Part shown: piece by piece, positions 1 to 5,477 of the stretch
Layout: each line of letters opens with the position of its first letter
How positions within the stretch are numbered: position 1 is the first letter of the stretch
DNA from: an uncultured SAR86 cluster bacterium
GTDB lineage: Bacteria; Pseudomonadota; Gammaproteobacteria; Magnimaribacterales; D2472
Direction: 5' to 3'
Length of the DNA: 6,888 nucleotides
Assembly: GCA_938075575.1 (NCBI GenBank)
Contig: CALJHI010000085.1
Span: 1-6,888 of the forward strand
Made by a program: the position numbers and the translations under genes
The notes under the pieces: generated by a model
What the model was told of the DNA's origin: nothing
What the model saw: the letters and a program-made list of their open reading frames with translations, nothing else
The model's database searches: none

Positions 1-1
1 T

Positions 2-709
2 ACATCTGGAGATTCCAGAGAATCTGAACAAGCAGGAATTTTGGGAGCTTTGGTTGGTTCAGCATTGATGCTGTCTATAACTTTTATGATTGCTTTTCCA
101 TTAGGAGTTGCTGCCGCAATATACTTAGAAGAGTTTGCTCCAAAAAATAGATTTATTGATTTTATTGAGGTCAATATAAATAATTTAGCCGCAGTACCAT
201 CTATCATATACGGCTTATTAGGGTTGGCTGTTTTTATTAATTATTTAGGAATGCCGCGCTCAGCTCCTTTGGTTGGTGGCTTGGTGTTGGCGCTCATGAC
301 TTTTCCCGTAGTAATTATCGCCTCAAGAGCATCATTGCAGTCTGTTCCTCCAAGCATAAGAGATGCCGCTATAGGAGTTGGCGCTTCAAAAATACAGACT
401 ATTTTTGATCATATACTTCCTTTAGCTCTTCCGGGAATACTCACAGGATCAATTATTGGTATGGCTAGAGCATTGGGTGAATCTGCGCCGTTGATTATGA
501 TTGGAATGGTAGCATTCGTTGTAGATATTCCCTCATCTCCGTTAGATTCTTCAGCTGCTCTTCCAGTTCAGGTTTACTTATGGGCTGATTCCCCAGAAAG
601 AGGATTTGTTGAAAAAACATCTGCAGCTATTATGGTTCTTTTGGCTTTTCTTCTTCTCATGAACTCATTAGCAATATGGTTAAGAAATAAATACGAAATA
701 AAATGGTAA
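2..709 (+). CDS. pstA: Phosphate ABC transporter permease PstA (5' partial)
   Basis: This is an inner-membrane permease of the high-affinity phosphate importer PstSCAB. The frame is open from base 2 to a TAA at 707-709, so the gene begins upstream of the window; the TTG at 41 is an internal Leu codon, not a start. Several hydrophobic segments are visible. The first includes FPLGVAAAIYLEEFAPKNR, a conserved PstA stretch, followed by NINNLAAVPSIIYGLLGLAVF. The cytoplasmic EAA-type coupling loop, which contacts the ATPase, reads DAAIGVGASKIQTIFDHILP from about 362 and leads into LALPGILTGSIIGMARALGE, a signature of Pst permeases. The C-terminus is a final hydrophobic helix ending in NKYEIKW. pstB starts 4 bp after the stop, as expected for one operon. 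PstA is chosen over its homologue PstC because of the EEFAPKNR and ARALGESAPL stretches and its position directly before pstB. Confidence 0.95.
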   Translation, partial: TSGDSRESEQAGILGALVGSALMLSITFMIAFPLGVAAAIYLEEFAPKNRFIDFIEVNINNLAAVPSIIYGLLGLAVFINYLGMPRSAPLVGGLVLALMTFPVVIIASRASLQSVPPSIRDAAIGVGASKIQTIFDHILPLALPGILTGSIIGMARALGESAPLIMIGMVAFVVDIPSSPLDSSAALPVQVYLWADSPERGFVEKTSAAIMVLLAFLLLMNSLAIWLRNKYEIKW

Positions 710-713
710 AAAT

Positions 714-1544
714 ATGAAAAACATCGATCAACATAATGTAAATCAGAAAGAGAAATTTAAAACAGTTGGTAGCATAAAAACATCTAAGGACGTTGTTATG
801 TCTGTAAAGGACTGCAATGTTTTTTATGGTGAAAACCAAGCACTGAAAAACATTAACCTTGAGGTTGGTAAATCAGAAGTGATTGCACTTATTGGCCCTT
901 CTGGGTGCGGAAAATCAACTTTTCTTAGATGTTTAAATAGGCTAAATGACACAATTGATTCATGTCGTGTAACTGGAGAATTTTCTCTTGAAGGTGAAGA
1001 TATTTATTCTGGTGACATGGATGTTGTATTATTGAGAGCAAGAGTAGGTATGGTTTTCCAAAAACCTAATCCATTCCCAAAGTCTATCTATGAAAATGTT
1101 GCTTATGGGCCCAAGATCCATGGAATAACAGCATCTAAAAAAGAGTTAGATGAGTTGGTTGAGTTATCCTTAGATAGAGCAGGATTGCTAGAAGAAGTAA
1201 AAGATAGAATTCATTCTCCGGGTACATCACTCTCAGGCGGTCAACAACAGAGATTGTGCATAGCTAGAGCGATTGCGATTAAGCCTGACGTGATATTAAT
1301 GGATGAGCCATGTTCTGCATTAGATCCTATTGCAACCGAAAAAATAGAAGGACTAATAAATGAACTTAAAGAAAATTATGCAATAGTCATGGTTACTCAT
1401 TCAATGAGTCAGGCAGCAAGGGTCTCGCAGAGAGCAGCTTACTTTCATTTGGGTGATTTAATAGAAGTTGGAGACACGAAAAAAATATTTGAGGATCCTG
1501 AGCACGAGTTAACTAAAAATTATATTTTTGGAAGAACAGGCTAA
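714..1544 (+). CDS. pstB: Phosphate import ATP-binding protein PstB
   Basis: This is the cytoplasmic ATPase that powers phosphate import through PstC/PstA. At 276 residues it is complete, with all ABC motifs intact: Walker A GPSGCGKST (61-69), Q-loop Gln within GMVFQKPNPFP (112-122), signature LSGGQQQR (173-180), Walker B VILMDEP (193-199), D-loop SALD (201-204) and switch His229 in VTHSM. The stretches VFQKPNPFPKSIYENVAYG and DEPCSALDPIATEKIE are specific to PstB among ABC ATPases. It is about 20 residues longer than E. coli PstB, and the extra length is a polar N-terminal tail before the ABC core (about residue 29 onward). The ATG at 714 lies 4 bp after the pstA stop and suits translational coupling, as no clear Shine-Dalgarno sequence precedes it. 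Met30 (VMSVKDCNVFYGENQAL) is an alternative start that would remove the tail. No phoU follows; the next gene is convergent. Confidence 0.97.
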   Translation: MKNIDQHNVNQKEKFKTVGSIKTSKDVVMSVKDCNVFYGENQALKNINLEVGKSEVIALIGPSGCGKSTFLRCLNRLNDTIDSCRVTGEFSLEGEDIYSGDMDVVLLRARVGMVFQKPNPFPKSIYENVAYGPKIHGITASKKELDELVELSLDRAGLLEEVKDRIHSPGTSLSGGQQQRLCIARAIAIKPDVILMDEPCSALDPIATEKIEGLINELKENYAIVMVTHSMSQAARVSQRAAYFHLGDLIEVGDTKKIFEDPEHELTKNYIFGRTG

Positions 1545-1605
1545 GTAAAACTTCTTCTTGATTTATAGATAATATTTTTTCGCTATTATTTGATTATTTT
1601 TCTTT

Positions 1606-1866
1606 CTATCTTTTCAAGGCTTTAACAAGCTCATCAACTTTATTATCGAAGTTTGTATTATCTTCTAACGCATCTTTAACACATGCCTGCAAATGATTTC
1701 GAACAATTTTTCCTTCAACTGTTGATAAAGCATTCTTTACTGCTTTAATTTGATTGAGTATATCTATGCAATATTTTTTCTCTTCAATCATTTTAGTGAC
1801 ACCACGAACCTGACCTTCTATTCTTTTAAGGCTAGGCAGTTGCTTTTCATGACATGGATGGCTCAT
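1606..1866 (-). CDS. CsoR/RcnR-family metal-sensing transcriptional repressor
   Basis: This 86-residue all-helical protein belongs to the CsoR/RcnR/FrmR family (DUF156). These repressors release DNA when they bind metal or another effector. The core LKRIEGQVRGVTKMIEE...YCIDILNQIKAVKNAL is diagnostic. The Cu(I) triad of CsoR (Cys-His-Cys) is present as Cys33, His58 and Cys62 (NHLQAC), and the N-terminus MSHPCHEKQ adds His3, Cys5 and His6. An N-terminal His ligand is used by the Ni/Co sensor RcnR and by InrS, so the metal cannot be fixed from sequence; Cu(I) and Ni(II) are both possible. FrmR (aldehyde) and CstR (persulfide) are less likely because the His and second Cys are both present. The ATG overlaps the stop of the MerT-like gene by 4 nt (ATGA at 1866-1863), with a good ribosome site GAGG 5 nt upstream. 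As the last gene of the metal operon it probably represses its own operon through the palindrome at 3273-3293. Confidence 0.9.
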   Translation of the reverse strand: MSHPCHEKQLPSLKRIEGQVRGVTKMIEEKKYCIDILNQIKAVKNALSTVEGKIVRNHLQACVKDALEDNTNFDNKVDELVKALKR

Positions 1867-2228
1867 ATTAACCTCGGAACTATATAAGTAAAAATTGTTG
1901 CAATGACAAATAATACTACTGAAAAATAGTATATGTATCTGGATCTTTTTCTTGTTTGCATACAGGTTCTGCCTAATTCAGGATCAGCAGGACATGGCAT
2001 ATGGTAGGTTTTATAATTTACATAACCTGCAATCACTACCATTATCAATGCAAATAAGGTTATATAAATTTTATATTGAGATAAAACTATTAAAAAAGGA
2101 AAAGTGGTTATTAGACTTGCAAAAGATGCTCCCGCTCCTAGCGCAACAAATATTGCAGGCAAAGCACAACAGATTAAAGTTGAAGAAGATGCAAATAAAG
2201 AGAAAAAATTGGTAGCTTTATCGTTCAC
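1863..2228 (-). CDS. MerT-like inner-membrane metal transport protein
   Basis: This 121-residue membrane protein has three hydrophobic segments: about 16-45 (two short helices or one long one), 52-72 and 98-118. It carries a vicinal Cys pair (Cys20-Cys21, in STLICCALPAIFVALGAGA) in the first segment and two more cysteines (Cys79 in HMPCPADPEL and Cys89) in the loop between segments 2 and 3. This mirrors the mercuric transporter MerT, which has a Cys pair in TM1 and a second pair in the cytoplasmic TM2-TM3 loop, handing ions from MerP to the cytoplasm. I infer uptake or transfer of a soft metal ion; mercury itself is not established. The start is GTG at 2228, 14 nt after the stop of the HMA-domain gene. 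No strong Shine-Dalgarno sequence precedes it and the next in-frame ATG is residue 64, deep in TM2, so GTG is the best choice. Its end overlaps the repressor gene by 4 nt, indicating coupling. Confidence 0.8.
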   Translation of the reverse strand: MNDKATNFFSLFASSSTLICCALPAIFVALGAGASFASLITTFPFLIVLSQYKIYITLFALIMVVIAGYVNYKTYHMPCPADPELGRTCMQTRKRSRYIYYFSVVLFVIATIFTYIVPRLI

Positions 2229-2242
2229 TAAAATCTTAATAT

Positions 2243-2668
2243 TTAGATAGAAACAATCTGCATGCCAGTAGCATTTTGACCATTAGCAAGAATTTTTTTC
2301 TTAATGTCTTCAAAATTTATATCAATACCCTTATCAAATGCTACCAAAACTTTACCCTGGCCTAAATCAACATCAATTTTTTTCACTCTTTTGTCTTTTT
2401 GGAATGTTTTTTCAATACCTCTTGCACAAAAATCACAAACCATTCCTTTTACGCTTACAACAGCGACCTGAGCATTAGTTAGGCCCGAAATAAACTTATC
2501 AAATTTTTCAGGATTTACTATTAATTTTTCACCATCAACAAGTTTTTCATGAAGATGTCCTTCATGAGAATGATGCATCATATCCGAATGATCCATGTGA
2601 TCATGAGAATGATCTGACGCTATTGCCCATGACGAAAATAAAAATAAAAATGTACCTATTAGTTTCAT
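2243..2668 (-). CDS. Secreted His-rich heavy-metal-associated (HMA) domain protein, MerP-like
   Basis: This is a 141-residue predicted periplasmic metal-binding protein. Residues 1-17 are a signal peptide (MKLIGTFLFLFSSWAIA, cut after AIA). Residues 19-41 are strikingly His-rich: nine His and three Met in 23 residues (H20, 22, 24, 27, 32, 33, 35, 38, 40; M25, 30, 31), a plausible Cu, Zn or Ni sponge. Residues about 68-140 form a ferredoxin-like HMA domain with the metal-binding motif GMVCDFC (Cys78, Cys81), followed by ARGIEKTF and a second half containing VDLGQGKVLVAFD. MerP and copper chaperones share this fold; the position beside a MerT-like gene suggests that it collects the ion in the periplasm and passes it on. 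The translation signal is strong: AGGAGG (2680-2675) lies 6 nt before the ATG and overlaps the stop codon of the preceding gene (TAAGGAGG), so the two are likely coupled. Confidence 0.87.
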   Translation of the reverse strand: MKLIGTFLFLFSSWAIASDHSHDHMDHSDMMHHSHEGHLHEKLVDGEKLIVNPEKFDKFISGLTNAQVAVVSVKGMVCDFCARGIEKTFQKDKRVKKIDVDLGQGKVLVAFDKGIDINFEDIKKKILANGQNATGMQIVSI

Positions 2669-2679
2669 AAAATTCCTCC

Positions 2680-3282
2680 TTAGAATCTATACATATAATG
2701 CGCATCCCATTCAGTCTTATTGTTATAACCGAATTCAATGAGCGAATTTCCTTTAAAAAACTTTAAAACCGGATATGTTGACCAGTCATTATTTAAAGAG
2801 TTTTTTTTAGTTTTGACCATCAACCAGGTATGCAAATCACCATATTCACCAAGATAGGGCGCAACACCGAATTGAAGATGTTGTTGACTAAAGCCAACCT
2901 TTTCCTTTTTAACTTCTTTTAAACCAAATCCTACAAACCACCTTCGTGTTTCCCAATCCCCATGAATACCATAAAAGTAGTCATCTACGCCATTAGTGCT
3001 TAATCCTGACTGGAAATACAAATTTCTCTGAGAATTTTGAGTATTTTTTCTATTCGCAAGATAGGTTAATCTCAGGTATGAAGAGCTGTCTTTAAAATAG
3101 TTATTTTTTACTTGTTCTATTCCAACAGAATATTTATATGTTGGTGAATAGTGATAATAAACAGAATCTTTCATACTATCTGAAAACATCATTAGTGTTG
3201 ATCCGCCAGAATATGAAATAGGTCTTGCATCAATATTACTTGAGACAAATAGGATTGCCAATATTGTAAATTTTATACCCAT
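2680..3282 (-). CDS. Predicted outer-membrane beta-barrel-like protein of the metal operon, uncharacterised
   Basis: This 200-residue protein has a signal peptide (hydrophobic residues 5-16, likely cut after IDA19). The mature part shows alternating polar/aromatic strands such as VYYHYSPTYKYSVGIEQV, SYLRLTYLANR, RNLYFQSGLS, RWFVGFGLKEV and HLQFGVAPYL. It ends in MYRF, a terminal Phe typical of outer-membrane barrels recognised by the Bam machinery. The motif GVAPYLGEYGDLHTWLMVK (139-157) stands out as likely conserved. I cannot name a function. As first gene of an operon with an HMA protein, a MerT-like protein and a CsoR-type repressor, it may be a small outer-membrane channel or binding protein for the metal; that is inference. 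The ATG at 3282 is the start that leaves an intact signal peptide. There is no Shine-Dalgarno sequence (the preceding bases on this strand are CCCCCC), and the start codon lies inside a palindromic operator candidate, so the transcript may be leaderless or nearly so. Confidence 0.72.
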   Translation of the reverse strand: MGIKFTILAILFVSSNIDARPISYSGGSTLMMFSDSMKDSVYYHYSPTYKYSVGIEQVKNNYFKDSSSYLRLTYLANRKNTQNSQRNLYFQSGLSTNGVDDYFYGIHGDWETRRWFVGFGLKEVKKEKVGFSQQHLQFGVAPYLGEYGDLHTWLMVKTKKNSLNNDWSTYPVLKFFKGNSLIEFGYNNKTEWDAHYMYRF

Positions 3283-3293
3283 GGGGGGTATAA
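3273..3293. promoter_or_regulatory. Candidate CsoR-type operator over the metal-operon start
   Basis: This is a perfect 8-5-8 inverted repeat, TTATACCC-ATGGG-GGGTATAA on the plus strand. A short C-run faces a G-run between TATA flanks, the layout known for CsoR-family operators (for example the B. subtilis CsoR site). It covers the start codon of the 200-aa gene (3280-3282, minus strand). It also overlaps a possible minus-strand -10 (TATTAT, 3295-3290) and a plus-strand TATAAT (3289-3294). A repressor bound here would block the metal operon, and the only matching regulator in view is the CsoR-like gene at its far end. Confidence 0.7.
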
Positions 3294-3355
3294 TATAGCA
3301 AAAAAGGAAATTACCATAACAATTTCATTACTATAATAATGGTTATAATAAACAT
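3283..3355. promoter_or_regulatory. Divergent promoter region between metal operon and PepSY gene
   Basis: This is the 73-bp spacer between two divergent starts. Minus strand: TTGTTA (3322-3317) and TATATT (3297-3292) are 19 bp apart; TATTAT (3295-3290) would place the transcript start at or beside the ATG. Plus strand: TATAAT occurs at 3289-3294 (with TTGTAA at 3264-3269, a 19-bp gap), at 3332-3337 and at 3344-3349; the last would give a leaderless PepSY transcript. The sequence is so AT-rich that individual boxes are weak evidence, but at least one promoter per strand is expected here. Confidence 0.45.
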
Positions 3356-3892
3356 ATGACTTTAAGAAAATTTCATAAATACATAAGCCTGCTAGTTTCC
3401 ATACAGTTATTATTGTGGACAATCTCAGGCATCTATTTTGCTTTCAACAAGATTGAGAATGTTAGAGGAGAGCAATATTTAATAAAAAATCAAAATATTG
3501 AAATAAGCAAAACACAGATAAAAACAGAAAAACTTTCACATGAAATTGTTAAAGACATTGTAATCAATGAAACCTATCTAACGCCAATTAAAGTCGAGCT
3601 GATTCAAGACCAGGCAAGAGGTTCAGAATATAGAGGAAAGAAACTTCCATTATATAAAGTAACTTCATTGAACAAAGACAATAAAGAGATAAATGTTTAT
3701 TTAGATGCGTTTGATGGGAAAATTGTTGCGGTCAGATCAAATCAATGGCGAATTTGGGATCTGATGTGGGGATTTCACATAATGGACTGGGTTGATAGAG
3801 ATAATATTGATAATCTCCTTTTAAAAATTTTCTCATTTCTTGCTTTATTTACTTCAATCTCGGGGATAGTTTTATTTTTTAAAAGAAGATAA
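3356..3892 (+). CDS. Small PepSY-domain membrane protein
   Basis: This 178-residue protein has one membrane helix near each end: about 8-30 (ISLLVSIQLLLWTISGIYFAF) and about 155-175 (LLKIFSFLALFTSISGIVLFF), followed by KRR. The region between, about 31-153, should be periplasmic and carries PepSY-like elements, notably VYLDAFDGKIVAV (114-126) and the downstream WDLMWGFHIMDW (134-145). The opening RKFHKYISLLVSIQLLLWTISGIYFAF resembles PepSY-associated TM proteins, which are often found with metal or iron uptake and reductase systems. His141 and the two Trp clusters near the membrane are candidates for functional residues, but no activity is established. The gene diverges from the metal operon and shares its promoter region, so co-regulation is plausible. 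No Shine-Dalgarno sequence precedes the ATG at 3356. It converges on the MATE gene, with 39 bp between the stops. Confidence 0.8.
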   Translation: MTLRKFHKYISLLVSIQLLLWTISGIYFAFNKIENVRGEQYLIKNQNIEISKTQIKTEKLSHEIVKDIVINETYLTPIKVELIQDQARGSEYRGKKLPLYKVTSLNKDNKEINVYLDAFDGKIVAVRSNQWRIWDLMWGFHIMDWVDRDNIDNLLLKIFSFLALFTSISGIVLFFKRR

Positions 3893-3931
3893 GATTTTTT
3901 AAGTAAGATTTAACATCATTTTTAGCTTCAT

Positions 3932-5275
3932 TCACTTACGCCATGCGCCAAACCTAACCGCCAATACCATCAAGGCTCCAAACAAAACCATAGCTCCTGC
4001 TGAAGAATAAAAGATTCCAACTATCCCGGTTGAGAACCAATGAATTGAGACTAATGCTGCAAATGTAAATACTATAAATCTTAATCCAGTGATAATTATT
4101 GGCCACTTCATGGCATTGGCTCCCTGAGATGCAAAATATAAAGACAAGCCAAATCCTTGGAATAAATAACAAGCACCTAATATTTGAATATATTTTTTTG
4201 TAACCATTAAAACATCTGGATCAGATGTAAAGAAAGCAATCCATAGCTCTGGAGTCAAAGCTAAAATTAGCCCAATTATGCCCGAGAGTAATCCCGCAGA
4301 AGAAGCTCCAATCATGCCAATTTTTTCTGCACGCTCTATTTTATTAGCACCTATATTTGTTCCAACCATTGTAGTCATTGCAGTCCCAATACTAAAAACT
4401 ATTGGAATCAAAAGAAACTCAACCCTTGAACCGATTCCATACCCAGCAATTGCAGAGGTTCCAAATTGACCAATTAAACCAGTTAATACCAGCACAGTTC
4501 CAACTGTAAATATTGGAGATAATGATGCTGGCAAAGCTACGGAAAAAATGTCAGCAAATAACTCTTTCTTAAGACCAATTTTAGAAATCTTTAATTGAAC
4601 AGGGCTATCTGATCTAAGGATTTTCGCGATAATAACAACTGCCATAAAAGATGAAGTTATTATCATTGACCATGCTGATCCAACTAATCCCAATTTCGGA
4701 AACCCAAACCATCCAAGAATAAAACCTGCTGATAAGACAACTTGAATACCTGCACATATTACAGTCAGTACTGCTGGGAACTGCATATCACCCATTCCCC
4801 TTAGCGCTGCAGTCAAGCTACCCGATAACCATACTACTATTCCACCGGTTAAATAAACAAAACAATATGCCAGAGACTCTTCAAGAAGGGGTCCAGAACC
4901 ACCAAGTATTGTTAGCAACCATTCACCAAAAAGCATAAAGCTTATAAAAAAGATCAATGCCCCTAAAAATGAAATATACAAAGCATGCCATAGGAGCTCT
5001 TCGGCTTTATTCTTATTATTGGCTCCAAGAGATCGCGCAATAGATGATGAGACTGCTCCACCTAATGCCCCAAATGCCATTTGCTGAGTTAACATAATTG
5101 CAGGGAACGCCAATGTTATGGCTGCTAAAGGGGTAATACCAAGCTGACCTATAAACCAAAACTCAATCAATACCACAAAGGCGTTTATTAAAAAAGCAAT
5201 GGTATTTGGAGCAGACATTCTAATTAGTAATGGGAGTATTGGATCCCTCAGAATTTGTTCTGTTCTTTTATCCAT
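3932..5275 (-). CDS. MATE-family multidrug/cation efflux transporter (NorM-like)
   Basis: This complete 447-residue inner-membrane protein is of typical MATE length, with about 12 hydrophobic helices in two homologous halves. MATE proteins export organic cations and drugs in exchange for Na+ or H+. Family features are the N-terminal ILRDPILPLLIRMSAPNTI (8-26), FGALGGAVSSSIARSLGA (68-85) and ALRGMGDMQFP (157-167). The second-half counterpart is SIGTAMTTMVGTNIGANKIERAE (295-317), where the MVGTNIGA stretch repeats the SSSIARSLGA theme of the first half; ASQGANAMKWP (382-392) mirrors ALRGMGDMQFP. The N-terminal half has no Asp in the position of the NorM cation site that I could assign with certainty, so substrate and coupling ion stay open. 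The ATG at 5275 is preceded by AAAAGAA, a weak ribosome site. The gene stands alone, divergent from the thiamin-riboswitch receptor and convergent with the PepSY gene; nothing in view links it to either. Confidence 0.93.
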   Translation of the reverse strand: MDKRTEQILRDPILPLLIRMSAPNTIAFLINAFVVLIEFWFIGQLGITPLAAITLAFPAIMLTQQMAFGALGGAVSSSIARSLGANNKNKAEELLWHALYISFLGALIFFISFMLFGEWLLTILGGSGPLLEESLAYCFVYLTGGIVVWLSGSLTAALRGMGDMQFPAVLTVICAGIQVVLSAGFILGWFGFPKLGLVGSAWSMIITSSFMAVVIIAKILRSDSPVQLKISKIGLKKELFADIFSVALPASLSPIFTVGTVLVLTGLIGQFGTSAIAGYGIGSRVEFLLIPIVFSIGTAMTTMVGTNIGANKIERAEKIGMIGASSAGLLSGIIGLILALTPELWIAFFTSDPDVLMVTKKYIQILGACYLFQGFGLSLYFASQGANAMKWPIIITGLRFIVFTFAALVSIHWFSTGIVGIFYSSAGAMVLFGALMVLAVRFGAWRK

Positions 5276-5290
5276 TTCTTTTATAAATAT

Positions 5291-5306
5291 TCAGTTGAAA
5301 AACTGA
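5291..5306. repeat. Short perfect hairpin upstream of the MATE gene
   Basis: TCAGTT-GAAA-AACTGA forms a 6-bp stem with a 4-base loop, 16 bp upstream of the MATE start codon. It has no T-run on either side that would make it a clear terminator. It could be a protein-binding site or part of the MATE mRNA leader; its role is unknown. Confidence 0.35.
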
Positions 5307-5361
5307 TAATAACAGCAATAAGGCGATAAAAATTCATAGATATGTAAATTTGATTCTTATA

Positions 5362-5389
5362 GATTTATATCTTAAAAAAGATTAATATC
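5362..5389. repeat. Imperfect direct repeat upstream of the TPP riboswitch
   Basis: GATTTATATC (5362-5371) and GATTAATATC (5380-5389) match at 9 of 10 bases, 18 bp start to start. They lie just before the aptamer, where its promoter should be; the best -35-like box is TTGATT at 5350-5355, with only a poor -10 near 5372-5378. The repeat could be an activator or repressor site, or chance in AT-rich DNA. Confidence 0.25.
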
Positions 5390-5397
5390 AACTTAAC

Positions 5398-5477
5398 TGC
5401 AAAGGGGTGGCTTATTAGCCTGAGATCGAAAGAAACCCTTTGAACCTGATCCATACAATAATGGCGGAGGAATTGCA
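5398..5477 (+). promoter_or_regulatory. TPP (THI-element) riboswitch
   Basis: This is a complete thiamin pyrophosphate aptamer. P1 is TGCAA (5398-5402) with TTGCA (5473-5477). P2 is GGGT (5405-5408) with ACCC (5435-5438). P3 is GGCT/AGCC with a TATT loop (5409-5420), followed by the conserved pyrimidine-sensing CTGAGA (5420-5425). P4 is CCT (5445-5447) with AGG (5468-5470), including the conserved TGAACCTGAT (5441-5450) and GCGGAGG (5464-5470). P5 is CCAT/ATGG (5451-5454, 5461-5464) with loop ACAATA. The Shine-Dalgarno GGAGG (5466-5470) is part of P4, and the last P1 base is the A of the receptor's ATG. Ligand binding should therefore repress translation directly. P3 is unusually short. Confidence 0.95.

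Noticed and set aside
657..839. 60-aa reading frame, minus strand, across the pstA/pstB junction
   Set aside because: It lies antisense to two well-supported genes, has low-complexity hydrophobic composition and no ribosome site.
1569..1589. ATAATA/TATTAT hairpin with a T-rich tail between pstB and the repressor gene, possible bidirectional terminator
   Set aside because: The stem is only six A-T pairs with a 9-base loop in very AT-rich DNA; too weak to call, although a terminator is expected here.
1952..2215. 87-aa plus-strand reading frame
   Set aside because: It is antisense to the MerT-like gene, whose Cys pattern and coupling are convincing; the product is Lys/Leu-rich without family features.
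1606..3282. Reading the four-gene cluster as a mercury resistance (mer) operon
   Set aside because: No merR, merA or merB is seen, the regulator is CsoR-type and the HMA protein has a His-rich tail; the MerT/MerP resemblance alone does not establish mercury as substrate.
3879..3902. TTAAAA/TTTTAA hairpin at the end of the PepSY gene
   Set aside because: All A-T pairs with a 12-base loop; not distinguishable from background.
3954..4172. 72-aa minus-strand reading frame
   Set aside because: It is a shifted frame inside the MATE gene.
4278..4469. 63-aa plus-strand reading frame
   Set aside because: It is antisense to the MATE gene and mirrors its hydrophobic codons.
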